DNA of 64,000 nucleotides, taken from NCBI RefSeq assembly GCF_020085105.1, contig NC_058063.1, positions 4,863,501 to 4,927,500 of the forward strand, written 5' to 3'. The notes under the pieces were generated by a model that saw only the letters and a list, made by a program, of their open reading frames with translations, ran no database searches and was not told where the DNA came from. The translations under genes and the position numbers were made by a program. Position 1 is the stretch's first letter. The number at the start of each line of letters is the position of its first letter. Positions 35,771-51,559 of this stretch are shown one piece after another. Source of the DNA: Siniperca chuatsi (lineage: Eukaryota > Chordata > Actinopteri > Centrarchiformes > Sinipercidae).

Positions 35771-36759
35771 CGCGCTAAAGTCCAATTAGGAACTATCGGA
35801 TTTGTTTTTGCTGCGTGTTTCTAAAGGAAAGTCAAGCAGGTTTGGATATTTCTTCCTGTTACGAAGTCGGCGGTTCCTAACTTTTTATTTTGTGATAAAG
35901 CCCGGCTCATTACGTACTTCTGATAAGACCCTAAGTATGGATACTCTGCCGCAAAGGGATGCGGGATTTCCTGCGGTAGCGCCGCAAAGTTGCGGTCAAA
36001 CGCGGTTATTGGAGATTTGGTCTTAATAATGCGAACTGGTCAGCCCTGAAACTTGTCGTAAAACACTGGTTGGCTGAACTGAACGCTCCTTTCCTGCTAT
36101 TCTTCTCCGCTTCTCAGCGCTTCCTGCTTGTGGTGGCCACTGCACTTAATGGCTAAAAATACATAAAAACTCAAAATGGACAACTAAATGTAATGGGAAA
36201 CTTAATTTGGAGTTGCAATTGCAACACATGAAGTGTTTTACATCAAGCTTTGGACAGTTTTATTTTTGTACTTTTAGTTTTCAAAATCAACACTCAACAG
36301 GTGGCAATTGTGATTGAGGGAAGAGAAGAGCTAATTTACATAATGAGGTGATTCAAACCAAGAGCCTCTTAAATACAGGCCGGTGAAATGATATTGTGCT
36401 CAAACCATGTTTTGGGAAACCACACACCACATCACTTGAACAGAGAGAAATTCAGTGGAGTAAGTGCTGCCTTTGAAACACTTAATCAAACAAAAGCACT
36501 CTCTTGACTGATTATGCATTTTCAAATGGAAAGCTTTGCATTTAATGTCAAGACGAATGAAAGACACTTGCTGTTCAGTTGTCTTTAAATCCTCTCTTGT
36601 AGCCCACTTGTTGGTCAAGCTTTTGAACACATTTCACTGGTCCCTGATGAACCAACAAGAAAGACAGGAAAGGGAGCGAGGCGCAATAAAGTACTCTTTT
36701 GTATTTTATTTTCAAACCCTTGGGGTGCAAAATCAGATCCAGTCAAAACATCTGCTTGA

Positions 36760-40170
<3,411 letters not shown>

Positions 40171-40189
40171 GTTTTTTTTATGGTTTCAT

Positions 40190-40560
40190 GATATCGGAGT
40201 ATTCAGTGTTCAGAATGCTGCTGTTTTTATCAAATCATTTCATTTTCACCCTCATTGTCAGGTTCATAAAATTGTAAATGGTGTTGCCCCAAATTACTTA
40301 TTAAACGTCCCACAAGTCAGAGAGGCTCACAGACATAACGCCAGGTCCAGAGTAGCAAATCTAACGCTGGTAAGCATCAGTAGCCAGATGGGTAAAAGTT
40401 ATTTCAGATACTCTGATGCCCAGGATTGGAAGAAGGTTCCTAATAGCCTCAAATAGACTACAAACCAAGTCATGTTTAAGGCAAAACTGAAACACTGGCT
40501 TTTAGATAACGTGCCCCTGTTGTGTAGCCAGGGTTGTGTGTTAATGGACCAGTTTTAGTA
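40190..40560 (+). pseudogene. LINE RT C-terminal remnant
   Basis: The frame VHKIVNGVAPNYLLN, VREAHRHNARSRVANLTLV, GKSYFRYSDAQDWKKVPNSL and FKAKLKHWLLDN matches the C terminus of fish non-LTR RT ORFs (thumb and downstream). It is preceded by an AVQNAAV-like start and contains a stop after NSLK. Probably the 3' part of a truncated copy. Confidence 0.7.
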
Positions 40561-41389
40561 TAACAGGAAGTGTGTATTTTAGCCCATTGTCAGAATAATG
40601 CCCTTTGATGCCCAATGTAAATATTTTCTGTATATTGAAAGTTTTTTGTGCTTTAAATGCCGCTAATGCCATACTCCACTATCTCAACAGATCAACAGAA
40701 TGTGAAGAAGTAACAGTCCTGACGTCATGTCAAAGATGTCTATGTATTGTAATGTGTATGTATGTTGAAGCTAGTCCAGCCCGTCCTGTGTTGTAATACC
40801 ACCTGTGCCTCGTGAGGCTCATGAGTCCGATGGTACAGCTCAGGTAGTTCCAGCTGGGAGATGTGTGCGATCGGCGAGTTCGCTACGTTACACAAGCTCT
40901 CTTAGCTTTTTTTAAGTCTAATAAATAAACAAAATAAACTCACAAAATGTCAAGAAAGGAAATATTCTTCAACCCATTTTCCTTATCAAACAGAAAAATA
41001 CAACCGTACACCTTCTTAATTCACGTTTCTCTCTTTCACCAAACTAAGACCAGCTTAATTGCCTTGTTAACGCATCGTAAAACACACTTCGTTCAAACTC
41101 GACAGAAACAAAATATAACTCACCAAAACCATCTTGGTTAGACTGTTCCAACAATCACCAACTCTGGTTTGGTTGAAATAAATCTTTAATCCATGACTTA
41201 AGAGTGAAAAATATTCTGGCTCTACCTGCTTGTTGCTGCCTGTCTTCATCCTAGTCGGACTAAAAGAGTATTTCTCAAGTATCTCCCAAGACATTTTTCC
41301 TTCCATTCAATACAAAAAAAATATTAACAGTAAATTTGTCAAATTAATTTGACATGGTTTTTAATTCCAACAAGGGATGACTTGTGTAA

Positions 41390-41960
41390 TTTCCGGTGGA
41401 CTTTAAAGCAGCAATTGATTTTTTTATTTATTTTTTTCGCCACTAGTGGGACAGTGGAACACCATTATCATATTACCTTACAAAGTTGTTATGGCGAATG
41501 TATTAGTAAAGAGTTGCTTATTTACACATCCAGCAAAAACAGAGCAACATTAGTATTTATTTAGATTCATGTGTCTGGTCACCTGGCGAATGTAAGGCCA
41601 ATATTCACTTTTCTAAAATATCTGGCTCTTTAGCTGCTAAATGCTCTGTACTGCGCTATGTTCACCAGCTGTTGCTAACTTTGTCTGTTGTTTATTGCTC
41701 AACATGTAATGTACAGTGGGTTTATCTGAACTCTCACTGAGGTGCCGCTGCCTGCTGGAAATAAGATTGATGAGAACAGTGAGAGTGAATCAAAACAGTA
41801 AAGTTGCCGGCCATAAAACCAAAACTATGAACTTAAAGACACTATAATGCTCGATAAAACTGTGGGGAATTGCAGAGTCGTGTGATAATTATCTGTGGAT
41901 TCATCAGTACGAGCGACCCCTTTTCCATTACACACAGTAATTTGATCCATTGTTTGATCA
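41390..41960 (+). repeat. dispersed teleost repeat (GCTCTTATTTACACATCCAGC family)
   Basis: It contains CGCCACTAGTGGGAC, GCTTATTTACACATCCAGCA, GTTCACCAGCTGTTGCTAAC, TTTGTCTGTTGTTTATTGCT and ACAGTGGGTTTATCTGAACT, phrases I recall from a common fish repeat. Non-coding. Confidence 0.55.
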
Positions 41961-42531
41961 ATGCTGCTTTAAGTTTTCTGTAACTAAAATATCAATATAT
42001 CTTCTTGCTGCAGCTACAGTAAAAATCTTGCTATCAGTAACAGCCTTCAAACGCTCATTCAGTCCAACTGTCATCCTTACCTTGTCAGTTATCTGCACAA
42101 ATCCTTCACAGACCCAAAACAGCTATGGGCAGAAGGCAGTTTGAGGAGGGCTCCCTTGTGCCCATTTTTTCAGAAGGTAGCCTGTTTTTTACCCCTTGAA
42201 CAGATTTTTAGTAAATCTAAATTTACTAAACTCTGAAATAATATATAATTATTACGTTATATTGTCAAATAAACACTCAATTTGTGGCACAAAGATTTGT
42301 TTTGTTTGAAAAAATAAGTGAGAACAGCAGCAAAAAAAAAAGTTTGAGCATTCAAGGGCACTTTTGATCTGTTCATTTCTGACCCGGCCTCCGTCATGCT
42401 GCTGCCGCACTTTCTCTTTCCCCCCGTCTGCTGTAGAGAATATACATAAATTGTTGAGAATTATAAAATTTTGACGGAGCGTTTCTATTTTAACCGCTGC
42501 AGCTTTTCCGTGAGTCAAGTCAGTGAGTGAG

Positions 42532-42533
<2 letters not shown>

Positions 42534-42590
<57 letters not shown>
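42534..42590. repeat. (AC)n microsatellite
   Basis: About 28 uninterrupted CA units, directly upstream of the hAT transposase fragment. Confidence 0.98.
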
Positions 42591-42592
<2 letters not shown>

Positions 42593-42625
42593 GAGAGTAG
42601 AGAAGAGTCGGAGAAATAATTTAAC

Positions 42626-42835
42626 ATGGCATGCTCTAAAAAGAGAAAAGTAGACAGCGGAAACAGAGCTTTTAATCGAGAATGGACAGACTCTTACATG
42701 TTCAATCTTCCCACAGGCAGTTCAAAACCAGTATGTCTCATGTTCCGAGATCATGGCGATTATTAAAAGCGGCAATGTGAAGCGCAACTATGAGACACTA
42801 TAAGCACAGAGCATCTTTTGAGCAGGTTAACAATG
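42626..42835 (+). pseudogene. hAT-type (ZBED/GTF2IRD2-like) transposase N-terminal fragment
   Basis: From the ATG at 42626 the frame is MACSKKRKVDSGNRAFNREW TDSYMFNLPTGSSKPVCLM. A one-base frame change then gives EIMAIIKSGNVKRNYET, the BED-finger region of Charlie-type hAT transposases that fish genomes annotate as GTF2IRD2-like or ZBED. It stops soon after; no catalytic or dimerisation domain follows. The frameshift and truncation make it a pseudogene. Confidence 0.75.
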
Positions 42836-42839
42836 GAGA

Positions 42840-44935
42840 TGGATTTTGGTCATTTTGCTAACAAGGGGGATAGCATCCCCTCTCGTCCCCCCTCAAATTG
42901 CCGAATGGCTATGGGCATCACCATACACACCATAAAACTCTGCAGAGGCTTTAGTTAGAACTGGTGGGGAAAGTGCCAAGCTAAGCACTTGTTGGGTTGG
43001 ACCTCACAGGCCTTTTTGCAGGAAGAAGCCACAGTTAGATCTTGGATCAACATGTATTTTTTTCCACGAGTGGACAAACATCTGATACATCCCTCTACCA
43101 GCATGTTTTCATTCAAGGCCCCCAGTGTTCCACATTGCAACACACTCAAAACATCCCCTGTGTGTGTGTTTCTGAGTGTCCTGTCGGCTGGGTGTGTGAT
43201 GTTGGCATGTGTGTGGTGAACTGCACTCCCGTTACCACCACCACCACCACCATTCCCCTTTTCAGCAGGGGGAATCATGAGGGCAATGTAGACATTTGAG
43301 CCATTTTGAGTTATTTAGTGAAGGAAATGGGGGGATTTTAAACCTGATAAAGTCTGCACATGCACCTGTATTTTGTCAAGGCAGCCGTATTATCATTTAA
43401 CATGTGTAGCTTAGGTGATAAGTGAGCCAATAACTCAGTTTAGCTGACCATTAGAGAGAAAGAACACGCTGAAAATCTTATCTACAGATGGAAATTTAGC
43501 GGTGAAGAATTTCAGTAAGGCTTGACTTTTGCTGTCAGTTTGCCAGTCAAATATTTTATTGGCTGCTACATATACTTCACTTCAGCAGTGTACGTGTAGA
43601 AAAAGAAGATGGTGCTTTTGTGGAACGATGAGATATTTATATTCCTGTTGAGTAGTTAGTGTCAGGCCTGAATCACATATGTTATAAAATAACTTACGTT
43701 TTCACGATAATGTTTTTAACAACATTCTCATCCAAATAAATGTCCATTTTGTGACTCTATCTTCAGCTGATTAAAGACAGTTTGATCCATTGTCAGTTTA
43801 TAAAAGCTTTTATGATTGCTGTTTGAAACCATGGACTGTTGAAAACCATTCCTATAGTGTCTGTGACATCACCCATAGGTGTGCTGCTTTTTGCTGTTTT
43901 GACTGTAGCTGGAGCCAGATAATCCAAATTTGGCTAAAGGACAGAGCCTGAGTGGAGCAGGGGACAGGACAAGCAAGCAGCAACTGCTAGGGCTAACTGT
44001 GCTAGCCTGAGAGACCTGTGAATCAAGGCCTTAATAGCCTCTTATTGATTTTTAGGAGTCACTGCCAAGACAAACTGTAGAAGAAAGGGAAATTGCGGTC
44101 TTAAGAAAAAAAGGATTGAAGCCAGCATTTTACTGTATGTCCAATAGAGAAACCTTAGACACTTATGCATTGGCTTAAACATTACAGTACACATGCAGTC
44201 TGTGTGTCAGACTCCTGGCTTACATCCCAGTCAGCAACTATTGACCATACTAACTAACACCATTATCTATAAATGGATGTCAGTACATCCCTCCTTTGGG
44301 GAAAAAAAGAAAATTGGCCCCACAAAATCAGCCTTTATGTCATCATGCACCTGTTTATATTAAGATTGATAACAACAGTTATGATCCAGAGGCGTTTATT
44401 CGTATTCCCACTGTACAACGAGGGGCATTTGTGCATGAAAGTGGATTCTAGACCTTTGGAATAGCAGTTTGACAAAATAATGTAAATGCAATATGCACTT
44501 TCTACCTTTTTCCAGAGTTTTTCCACAACACGGTCGTCATCAGCAAATGGAGTTGGCTCAGCTGTCATGGAGATGGCTTAGTTGTTATCATGTGACCTAA
44601 GTATGGAACTTTGGCCACATGGTAAAAGGGGGTCGTATATGGACCATATCTCATGGGTTGTGGTTGATCGCTATGGAAAAAGGTAGCAAATAGACTATGA
44701 GTTAAGATTTTGTCAAATCTGGGGTGATCTCTAGACTATAAATCATTAAGAAGGATGTCCACGCACACATGTAAACATGTTATCACATTGAACTCTGTCG
44801 ATACCTACTTCAATTAAAATGTCACACAAATTCCCTCTCTGATGATATCTTTGTTTTTGTCTCGCTGCTTCATCACACTCAACTCAGCTGAGCTACAGAT
44901 GATGTAAATCATGCATGAAGGGATGTTTTTACAGC
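42840..44935 (+). other. map3k11: map3k11 intron 1, unassigned stretch
   Basis: There is a short (CCA)n run at 43230-43252. A phrase shared with the repeat at 49010 (GTCTGTGACATCACCCATAG, 43858) suggests a decayed copy. No exon was recognised. Confidence 0.45.
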
Positions 44936-44943
44936 ATACAAAT

Positions 44944-45015
44944 GGTAAATGGACTGTACTTATATAGCGCCTTTCTAGTCTTTCTGACTACTCAAAGCGC
45001 TTAACATACATACAT
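44944..45015 (+). repeat. short dispersed repeat (GTAAATGGACTGTACTTATATAGCG), copy 1
   Basis: GGTAAATGGACTGTACTTAT and ATAGCGCCTTTCTAGTC, ending ACTCAAAGCGCTTAACATAC. A second copy lies at 54636-54690. I recall it as a very common fish element. Confidence 0.7.
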
Positions 45016-46169
45016 ACATTCTGTATGTTCTGTGTAAAACGTGGTACAGTGATTTCTTTACTATTCTGAATCACTTAAGCATCTGTCCCTAGATGTTGAA
45101 TCTGTCCCTAGATGTTTGGCACATAATACGCGTTTAAAATTTTTGACAGTACCAACTGTGTGGAAGGGCAGTTAGCATGAAAAGAAATATGAAAAGAGCG
45201 CCATGTGTAGAATACAGGAAAGAGATGATTCAGCTATGCTGCTTGACTCTGAGAAATGCAGTGAAACAGAAGTGAGCTTTAAACACCAAAGAAGGAAACA
45301 AAATACAAAAATTGTAATGAGGAACTTGTGCATTATCACTGTGATACTGTGTAAAAATGTCAGTTTCAATAACATAATTGTCAATTTCAGTAACATACAG
45401 TGAATATATTAAAATATACAGTGAATATTTTAAGATATACAATATACACCATGGGGAATTGAGTCCTAGACTCTGAAATGAATTACCCATTAAGGGTCTG
45501 CTTTCAGACTTTACTTGAATTACTCAACTAGCTAACCACTTTAGATCCACGTCACCATAAAGAGCAAAAGTAAGTATTTTTATTCAGCAGGAGGCACAAC
45601 ATCAAATGTAAAGTGTAGCAGAAAGTGCATCGTCTTGAAGACTGAGAAATAAACATGGCTGCATCTTCAGCGCCTGTTTGCTGACGGGCATATCAGAGGG
45701 AGACCTGGGGAGCCCTGGCAGGGAGTGGAAGGGGGTCACCTGGGGTAGAGCTCAGCTGTGCTGCTGCTGGCTCAGAGTGAGTGTCAGTGGGTGATAAGGC
45801 AGAGGGGAGTTTGCTAGACTTTACCGTGCAGTTTAGCCAGCTGCCTGCTGGCTTTATTTTTTATTTTGGAAAAGACAGGCAGGCAGAATCTAGACATCCT
45901 AGGCTGACATTGGATTAAAGAGCAGGGTAGATCTGGAGATTTAAGAGATTCACACGTGAGTGTGGACCGAATTCAGCTGTAGGTTTTTCGAGGCTAATAC
46001 TGATGACAGTATTTTTAGATCAAAGCTCCCAGAAGCTGTTTTTTTTTTGTGTTGCTATAATCTTGAATTCTGACTTTTCATTTCCTCAAGATGATGTTCA
46101 AAATAGATTTACAGTATGCTATGTTGAGCTGCTTAAACACAAATAGTTAATCGATTTTTTTTTTTTTTT

Positions 46170-46298
46170 CTGAGAATGAGATGAGAAGATCGTTATCAAC
46201 CGCATGTCTATGCCTAAAGTTCAGAGCTGGAACTGAGAGGGGATTAGCTTATCTTAGCATAAAGACTGGAAGCAGGGGGAAACGGCTAGCCTGGCTCT

Positions 46299-46333
<35 letters not shown>

Positions 46334-46520
46334 ACACCTACCAACACCTCTAAAACTCACAAATTAACACGTTATATCTAGTTTGGGAAATGTAGAATCT
46401 AAAGATGTAAAAAATGAAAATTTATAGTAATGCTAAGCTAGGCTAACCACACTCTGACTCAAGGTCTGTACTTCATGCACAGACACGAGATTGATATTGA
46501 TCTTTTCAACTCATTCTCAG
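46170..46520. mobile_element. MITE with 22-bp CTGAGAATGAG termini and internal A-run
   Basis: The left CTGAGAATGAGATGAGAAG (46170) and right CTTTTCAACTCATTCTCAG (ending 46520) are inverted with 2 mismatches. Internal AGCTTATCTTAGCATAAAGAC, GGCTAGCCTGGCTCT and AATTAACACGTTATATCTAG are typical of a widespread fish family. An A28 run at 46303-46330 interrupts it. Confidence 0.8.
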
Positions 46521-46709
46521 AAAGAAAGCAAGTAAGTGCATTTCCCAAAATGTTGAACTATTTCTTTAACGTCCCTCATCAGAGTGAACATGATCTACTA
46601 AAAATGAAGTGTTTAGTTTGAGTTATTCATTAGTGTGTTTGCTTTCAGTGATGCACTCTTTCATTCAATTTCTTATGGACACTTTTCTGGACACTCCTAT
46701 TGCTTTACG

Positions 46710-46930
46710 CTTCAGCTGACCCTTCTAGCTCAATTTATCACTTAAACTTCAACTAACACTTGACTTGACTCGCCTACACTTCAATGTCATTCGGTCCTTA
46801 CACTTAAACTGAAACTTCAATTGCTTTCAGCCCTTACATTTTAATTGCCATTAAACCTTCTTTCACTAATTGTATTTCGACTGCCACTTCAAATTCTTTC
46901 AACTTTAAAATTCAACTTTGTCAAATGTTT
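46710..46930 (+). repeat. degenerate (ACTTCAACT)-like array
   Basis: Roughly ten diverged units of CTTCAACTGAC/CTTACACTTCAA spaced 12-25 bp. Examples are AAACTTCAACTAACACTTGA, TACACTTCAATG, AACTTCAATTGCTTTCAGC, CCACTTCAAATTC and TTTCAACTT. Decayed minisatellite-like. Confidence 0.6.
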
Positions 46931-49000
46931 TAAGTGCAAATTTTCAGCAGCGGCACATAACAGGAACTTTAGCCTTTTCTAGATTAGGCAGTTATCATGA
47001 CATTATTGTGTTTTCTTGAGATTTCTCTTCTTTCCAGGGCAGAAAAGCCGAAAAGCAGAAAAGGTACTTGATTGCAGTCAAATTAAAATATTGTGCTATA
47101 TTAATTTCAGGTTGAGATTTCCAGCCAGTGTAATGATCAATATTTAATCAAAATAAGGTTGTATGCTGACATTTGAGTTTTAATAAGAAAGTGATCTTGG
47201 CCTTATACTGTCTATCGGCACCATGTAGCCAGTGTCACATACAGTATACAGTATACACTATGTTCTGTAGGTGTGAAATCAGATGTACCCACACAATGAC
47301 TGCACATCCACGCTTAGTCATGAAAGCAGCAGAATATGTGTTTGTGTGTATATGTATGTAGTCGGAGGATGAGTGAGGGGGGCAGAACAACAACTGCAGG
47401 GAAAGAGGAGGAAAAAAAAAAACAACAGAAAAGCAGACACTGGTGGGTCAGAGCGCACAGGAAGTAGAGAGGTTTCCAGAACTCAGCCAGAGTGAAATCT
47501 GTTGTTGTTTTTTCCCGTCTCCAGTCTGGAACCTCGTTCTCAGCTCGGCCTCTTTCTCACCACACAGATCACAAGGCAGTTTCGATGCAAATGAGCAAAA
47601 ACCTATTTATCTGTTTGTGTAAGAGAAAATGGTTATGAGGATCAGGACACATTTGGAGTGTTTAGGAAGGAAAACAACGTAAGGAATGTTGTTCATCAGT
47701 GTAGTAAAGACTGTTGACTTTGTTCTAGCTGGCATGTTGGAGATGATGTGGTGGGTATTTCAATTCTGACCTTTTGAGGGATTGGGGGGCTTAAGTTAGG
47801 GACATGGAGAAGTATTTTTTTTTCTAACAGTAGTTTTATGTACTTATGCATTTTTGTATTTTCGCTTTATTTTTATTTTTTTCCTTCTCTTTCACTTATA
47901 GTTTTGCATGTAAATATTCCAGTCTTGGTTTGTTTTGGTTTGCTTTATTGACAACTTTCTAATACAGTATATTTGTCAGCCTTTGTCCGGGATAGAGCAA
48001 TAACACCCTGGACTTATTTCCATATTTGCCCTCGGTGTTTACACAGTCAGCCAACCTTTATCAAGACGAACACAGGTATTCAGTGTCTGACATTAACGTA
48101 TATAAGAAAATGAGAACAAAAAAAACCCAATTGATTTAAAATGTTTTCAGAAGGCAGACAAGGTAAAAATATATGTAATAGACACCCAATAAAGAAATCA
48201 CATCATATAAGACAACATGTATGTGTGTTTGCACATACTGTATGTTGCATGTGTGTTGGCATGTTTGATTTATGTTATTATTACTTCTCTGCTGTTTGAG
48301 CCAGCTGTTGTATATAGTAGGTGTTGGGTAGGCTATATAATTGGTATGACCACATACTATAGTAGACCAAAAGGAAGTATTTTACTGGCCCGTGTTCAAG
48401 TTTATTTTAAGTTATAAAATGATAAATAATTGATCGCCAGACTGATTATTTTAGTGGAAGACCCTATCTCAAGTGGGACACCAGACAATAGATCTCCTTG
48501 GTTGCAACTTCAGCCTTTATGATTTTCACAAAACTTCTGTTAAATGTTACTTAACCAGACAAACAAGTGATGTTGTGAGTCTAGTGTGATTTAATTAAAA
48601 TGATTTAATTTCTGCCTTCAAAGCATCTCTGCTTCTGAGATAAATGTTTGAATAACTGAAACTACATTTCTGCTCATCACAGACAGTTTAAGTCCCTATA
48701 AGAATACCATATTGATGCCTAAAAGCACATTCATGTTTATGTAAGGTCACTCCTGATCACAGACAGATGTCAAGTAATATTATAGGGACATTTCCAAGAA
48801 CCCAGGAATCTTTTTAGCAACTCAGAAATTTTACCTGCACTTTGACCCTAGTAATCAGGGTCTAAATTTAGTTCCCGAGCCATAGTTCCTTGCCCGCAAA
48901 AGGCTCTGGAGATAGATGTACCTGGTTGTGTTTGATTCGTCATATTTACGTCCATCAGAGCTCCCTCCCACCTCTACCTTCTACCTCTACCTGAGAGCCT
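46931..49000 (+). other. map3k11: map3k11 intron 1, unassigned stretch
   Basis: 47380-47660 is less AT-rich and free of obvious repeats, so it could hold regulatory DNA. A tiny splice-flanked segment at about 47039-47067 (CAG|GGCAGAAAAGCC...AAAAG|GTACTT) was considered and not called. No other feature. Confidence 0.4.
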
Positions 49001-49004
49001 CTGG

Positions 49005-49470
49005 GGTCCACCATAGACTGTATAAAATATGGACGTAGTCTCCGTGATGTCACCCATAGGTTTCTGAAGAGCCAGTGTGAAGCTCAATGTGGTTGCTCTT
49101 GCCGATGCCATCTTGGCACTGCCTGACTCTGCCGGCTCCCTGCTCCCTGCTAATCCAAAAATGGGCAAAGACGTGGAGCGTGGGTGGAGCTGAAACCAGC
49201 CACCTGTGGACCCACCTGTCACTCAAAGCAGCCACGTCCTGAATTATGCATAACTTTAAGCCTTCATATAATTTAAATGGGTGAGTTCTATAAAAATTCA
49301 CCCCCAGACAGTTGTCATGAACGGGGAAATTAGCTACAGGGACCAAAACCGGGACTTATGGAGATTGGCTCGCTTTTGGGGCCAGCCTTAAGTGGTCATT
49401 CAAGAAATTGCAGTTTTTGGCACTTCCGCGTTGGCTTCATTTTTCAGCCCAGGAGGTTGCCACTTGGGAT
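49005..49470 (+). repeat. dispersed teleost repeat (GACGTAGTCTCCGTGATGTCACC family)
   Basis: It has ATATGGACGTAGTCTCCGTG, ATGTCACCCATAGGTTTCTG, TGGCTCGCTTTTGGGGCCAG, GCAGTTTTTGGCACTTCCGC and GGCTTCATTTTTCAG in canonical order. No TIR seen; class unknown. Confidence 0.65.
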
Positions 49471-49678
49471 CAACCCAGTAATAACCCCCTGTCTGAGTTT
49501 CTAAGGAAATTGCCCTACTGAAGGTTAAATTTCAACACATGAGCACTGGAGGCATGTTAATAAGTGACAATTTTCAGGACCTCACAGCTTTTAACCTGGC
49601 ACCAGATACTTTGCACAGGGAATCATTTATAACCCCCTCTGACAGCATTAATGTGGATGCCCAGAAACAGAATATTCC

Positions 49679-49705
49679 TGTGTGTGTGTGTGTGTGTGTG
49701 TGTGT
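49679..49705. repeat. (GT)n microsatellite
   Basis: About 13 GT units in map3k11 intron 1. Confidence 0.98.
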
Positions 49706-50204
49706 TGGACGGCATGTTTCGGACTGTAACTCTCATGATGATTAGCTTGTAGCTTGTGTGCCATAATGTGCTTAACTGAAGCAAGTTTGATTTCCTTTTT
49801 TTGTTACTCCACTATAATATACTATAATCCGTGGTTGGTTGTTCATTGCTGTATAACTTGAGTGCTTAATATTGATTTCACATTTTGTCCCTTGCAAACC
49901 AAAATCATGTAGGACCAACACACTGCTGGGGATCTGATAAACAAAGGAAAAAAGTGCCACCGTTAGGCGTTTACTTTGAAGCAGTTACTGGAGTCGTTGA
50001 ACTAAATTGAAACATCATCCAACATCTTTTCATAACGAAACACTCACCTCTGTAGGCTTGATAAGTAGCCATAAAGGTTTTGCCGTTTTACAGAGAACAC
50101 AGGCTGTGGTCAGCTTGAATTCACAGCAGTTTTGTCACATTTGTGAATTGGTTTCACGTTGTGGTTGTTGGTATGTATGCAGGGAAAATATCAGTGGCTG
50201 ACCA

Positions 50205-50500
50205 GCTCACTAGTGCTGGAACGATTAGTTGATCAACTGATTAGATATTTAACAGAAAAGTAAGTGACTGTTTTGCTAATTAATTTATCGTTTGAGACAT
50301 TTACAAAGAAAAAATGGCAAAACATTTGCTGCTTCTAGCTTTTTCAGTGTGAGGATTTGTTGCTTTTCTCTATTTTATGTCACTGTAAATAGAATCTTTG
50401 GGCTTTGGACTGGAAATAGGCTATTTTAAGATATGATTTTCTGACATTTTATAAACTAAATTTATCGATTACTTGACAATAATTGACATGAATTGATTAA
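50205..50500 (+). repeat. dispersed teleost repeat (AACATTTGCTGCTTC family), copy 2
   Basis: It shares TGGAACGATTAG-type ends, AACATTTGCTGCTTC and GGGCTTTGGACTG with 5225-5575, same orientation. Non-coding. Confidence 0.65.
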
Positions 50501-51079
50501 TTGAATTTATACCCAATGTTTTTTTTCCTTTTTGATTATTTTGAATTGTGAGCACACAGTTACTTTGTTGAGTACAATGTTGTCCAAGTTGTAATAAACC
50601 ATAGTTTTTCTTTTAAGAAGCAGCCCAACAGTTAAAGCAACACATTTGTTACTGACAAATAACAAATTAGACAGCACTGACAACATGGATAGGTGAGACC
50701 GGACAAACCTGATCAACATTTGCCAATAGCAGAGCACACAGAGTGTCTTACATTAAATTGAGTCATTTTATGTGTTTAAACACACTCACCGTGTAGAGTG
50801 ATATAACTATATTATAATGAAACAAACATTAGGGATTTCAGGTTTAACTAATGACAGCACTGTGGTGTAGACGGTGAATGTGAAATGTACTTGAACCTGA
50901 ATCACAACTTCACAAACATCAAAGGAGGAACAGATGCCACCTCAGACTGATTGCAGAATCTTGGGGCCTGGTTTGTAAACCCACTGATGTTGCCTAATTC
51001 CTATACTTAGTGAACAACTTATTGCGTGCTGAGACGGACAACGGACTGAGTGCTAGTTTCATCTTCTGCACTATGATTA

Positions 51080-51083
<4 letters not shown>

Positions 51084-51137
<54 letters not shown>
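51084..51137. repeat. (CT)n microsatellite
   Basis: About 26 uninterrupted CT units. Confidence 0.98.
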
Positions 51138-51141
<4 letters not shown>

Positions 51142-51299
51142 GCTGCCTGGTCAGAGGTCTGTCAGCCTATGGCCTTGTCCCTCAGGGGACAAAGCTTCCG
51201 TTCTTCCTGGGGAAAGCCCCCACCCTGCTGGAATTCTCCCTTCGCCTACGGGTGTGCAGGGAAGGGAGGGGGGGAGAGGGAGGAAGGTAGAGAAAGCAT

Positions 51300-51555
51300 A
51301 GAGGAGGCTTAGGTTGAACCGATGTGGATATTTAAAAGCCAATACGGATATCTTTTGCTTCGGACCGATATTGAGTGCCTTTTAAATTTGATACATTTTT
51401 CATTTCCATGGACAGAATTTGAACATTTGGTAAATTTTGTGTTGTTGTTTATTTGCAGCCTTTTTTTTTTCTGGTTAGAAAAATGAACACAAAATCTACA
51501 TTTTTAGTCACATCAGCCAATATCTGCCTGATATATCAGTCAAACCCTACCAGAG
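51300..51555. repeat. dispersed repeat with CCGATAT-rich ends
   Basis: GAACCGATGTGGATATTTAA and ACGGATATC at the left, AGCCAATATCTGCCTGATAT and ATCAGTCAAACCCTA at the right, a format I recall from fish dispersed repeats. Non-coding. Confidence 0.5.
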
Positions 51556-51559
51556 ATCG

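Noticed and set aside
40803..40880. Hammerhead-ribozyme-like string (GGCTCATGAGTCCGATGG) after the LINE remnant
   Set aside because: The conserved CTGATGA core has C in place of the essential G and no GAAA core segment follows, so the catalytic core is not satisfied.
47039..47067. Micro-exon-like GGCAGAAAAGCCGAAAAGCAG flanked by AG and GT
   Set aside because: Short and Lys-coding low complexity; splice-like flanks of this kind arise by chance often, and no MLK3 sequence matches.
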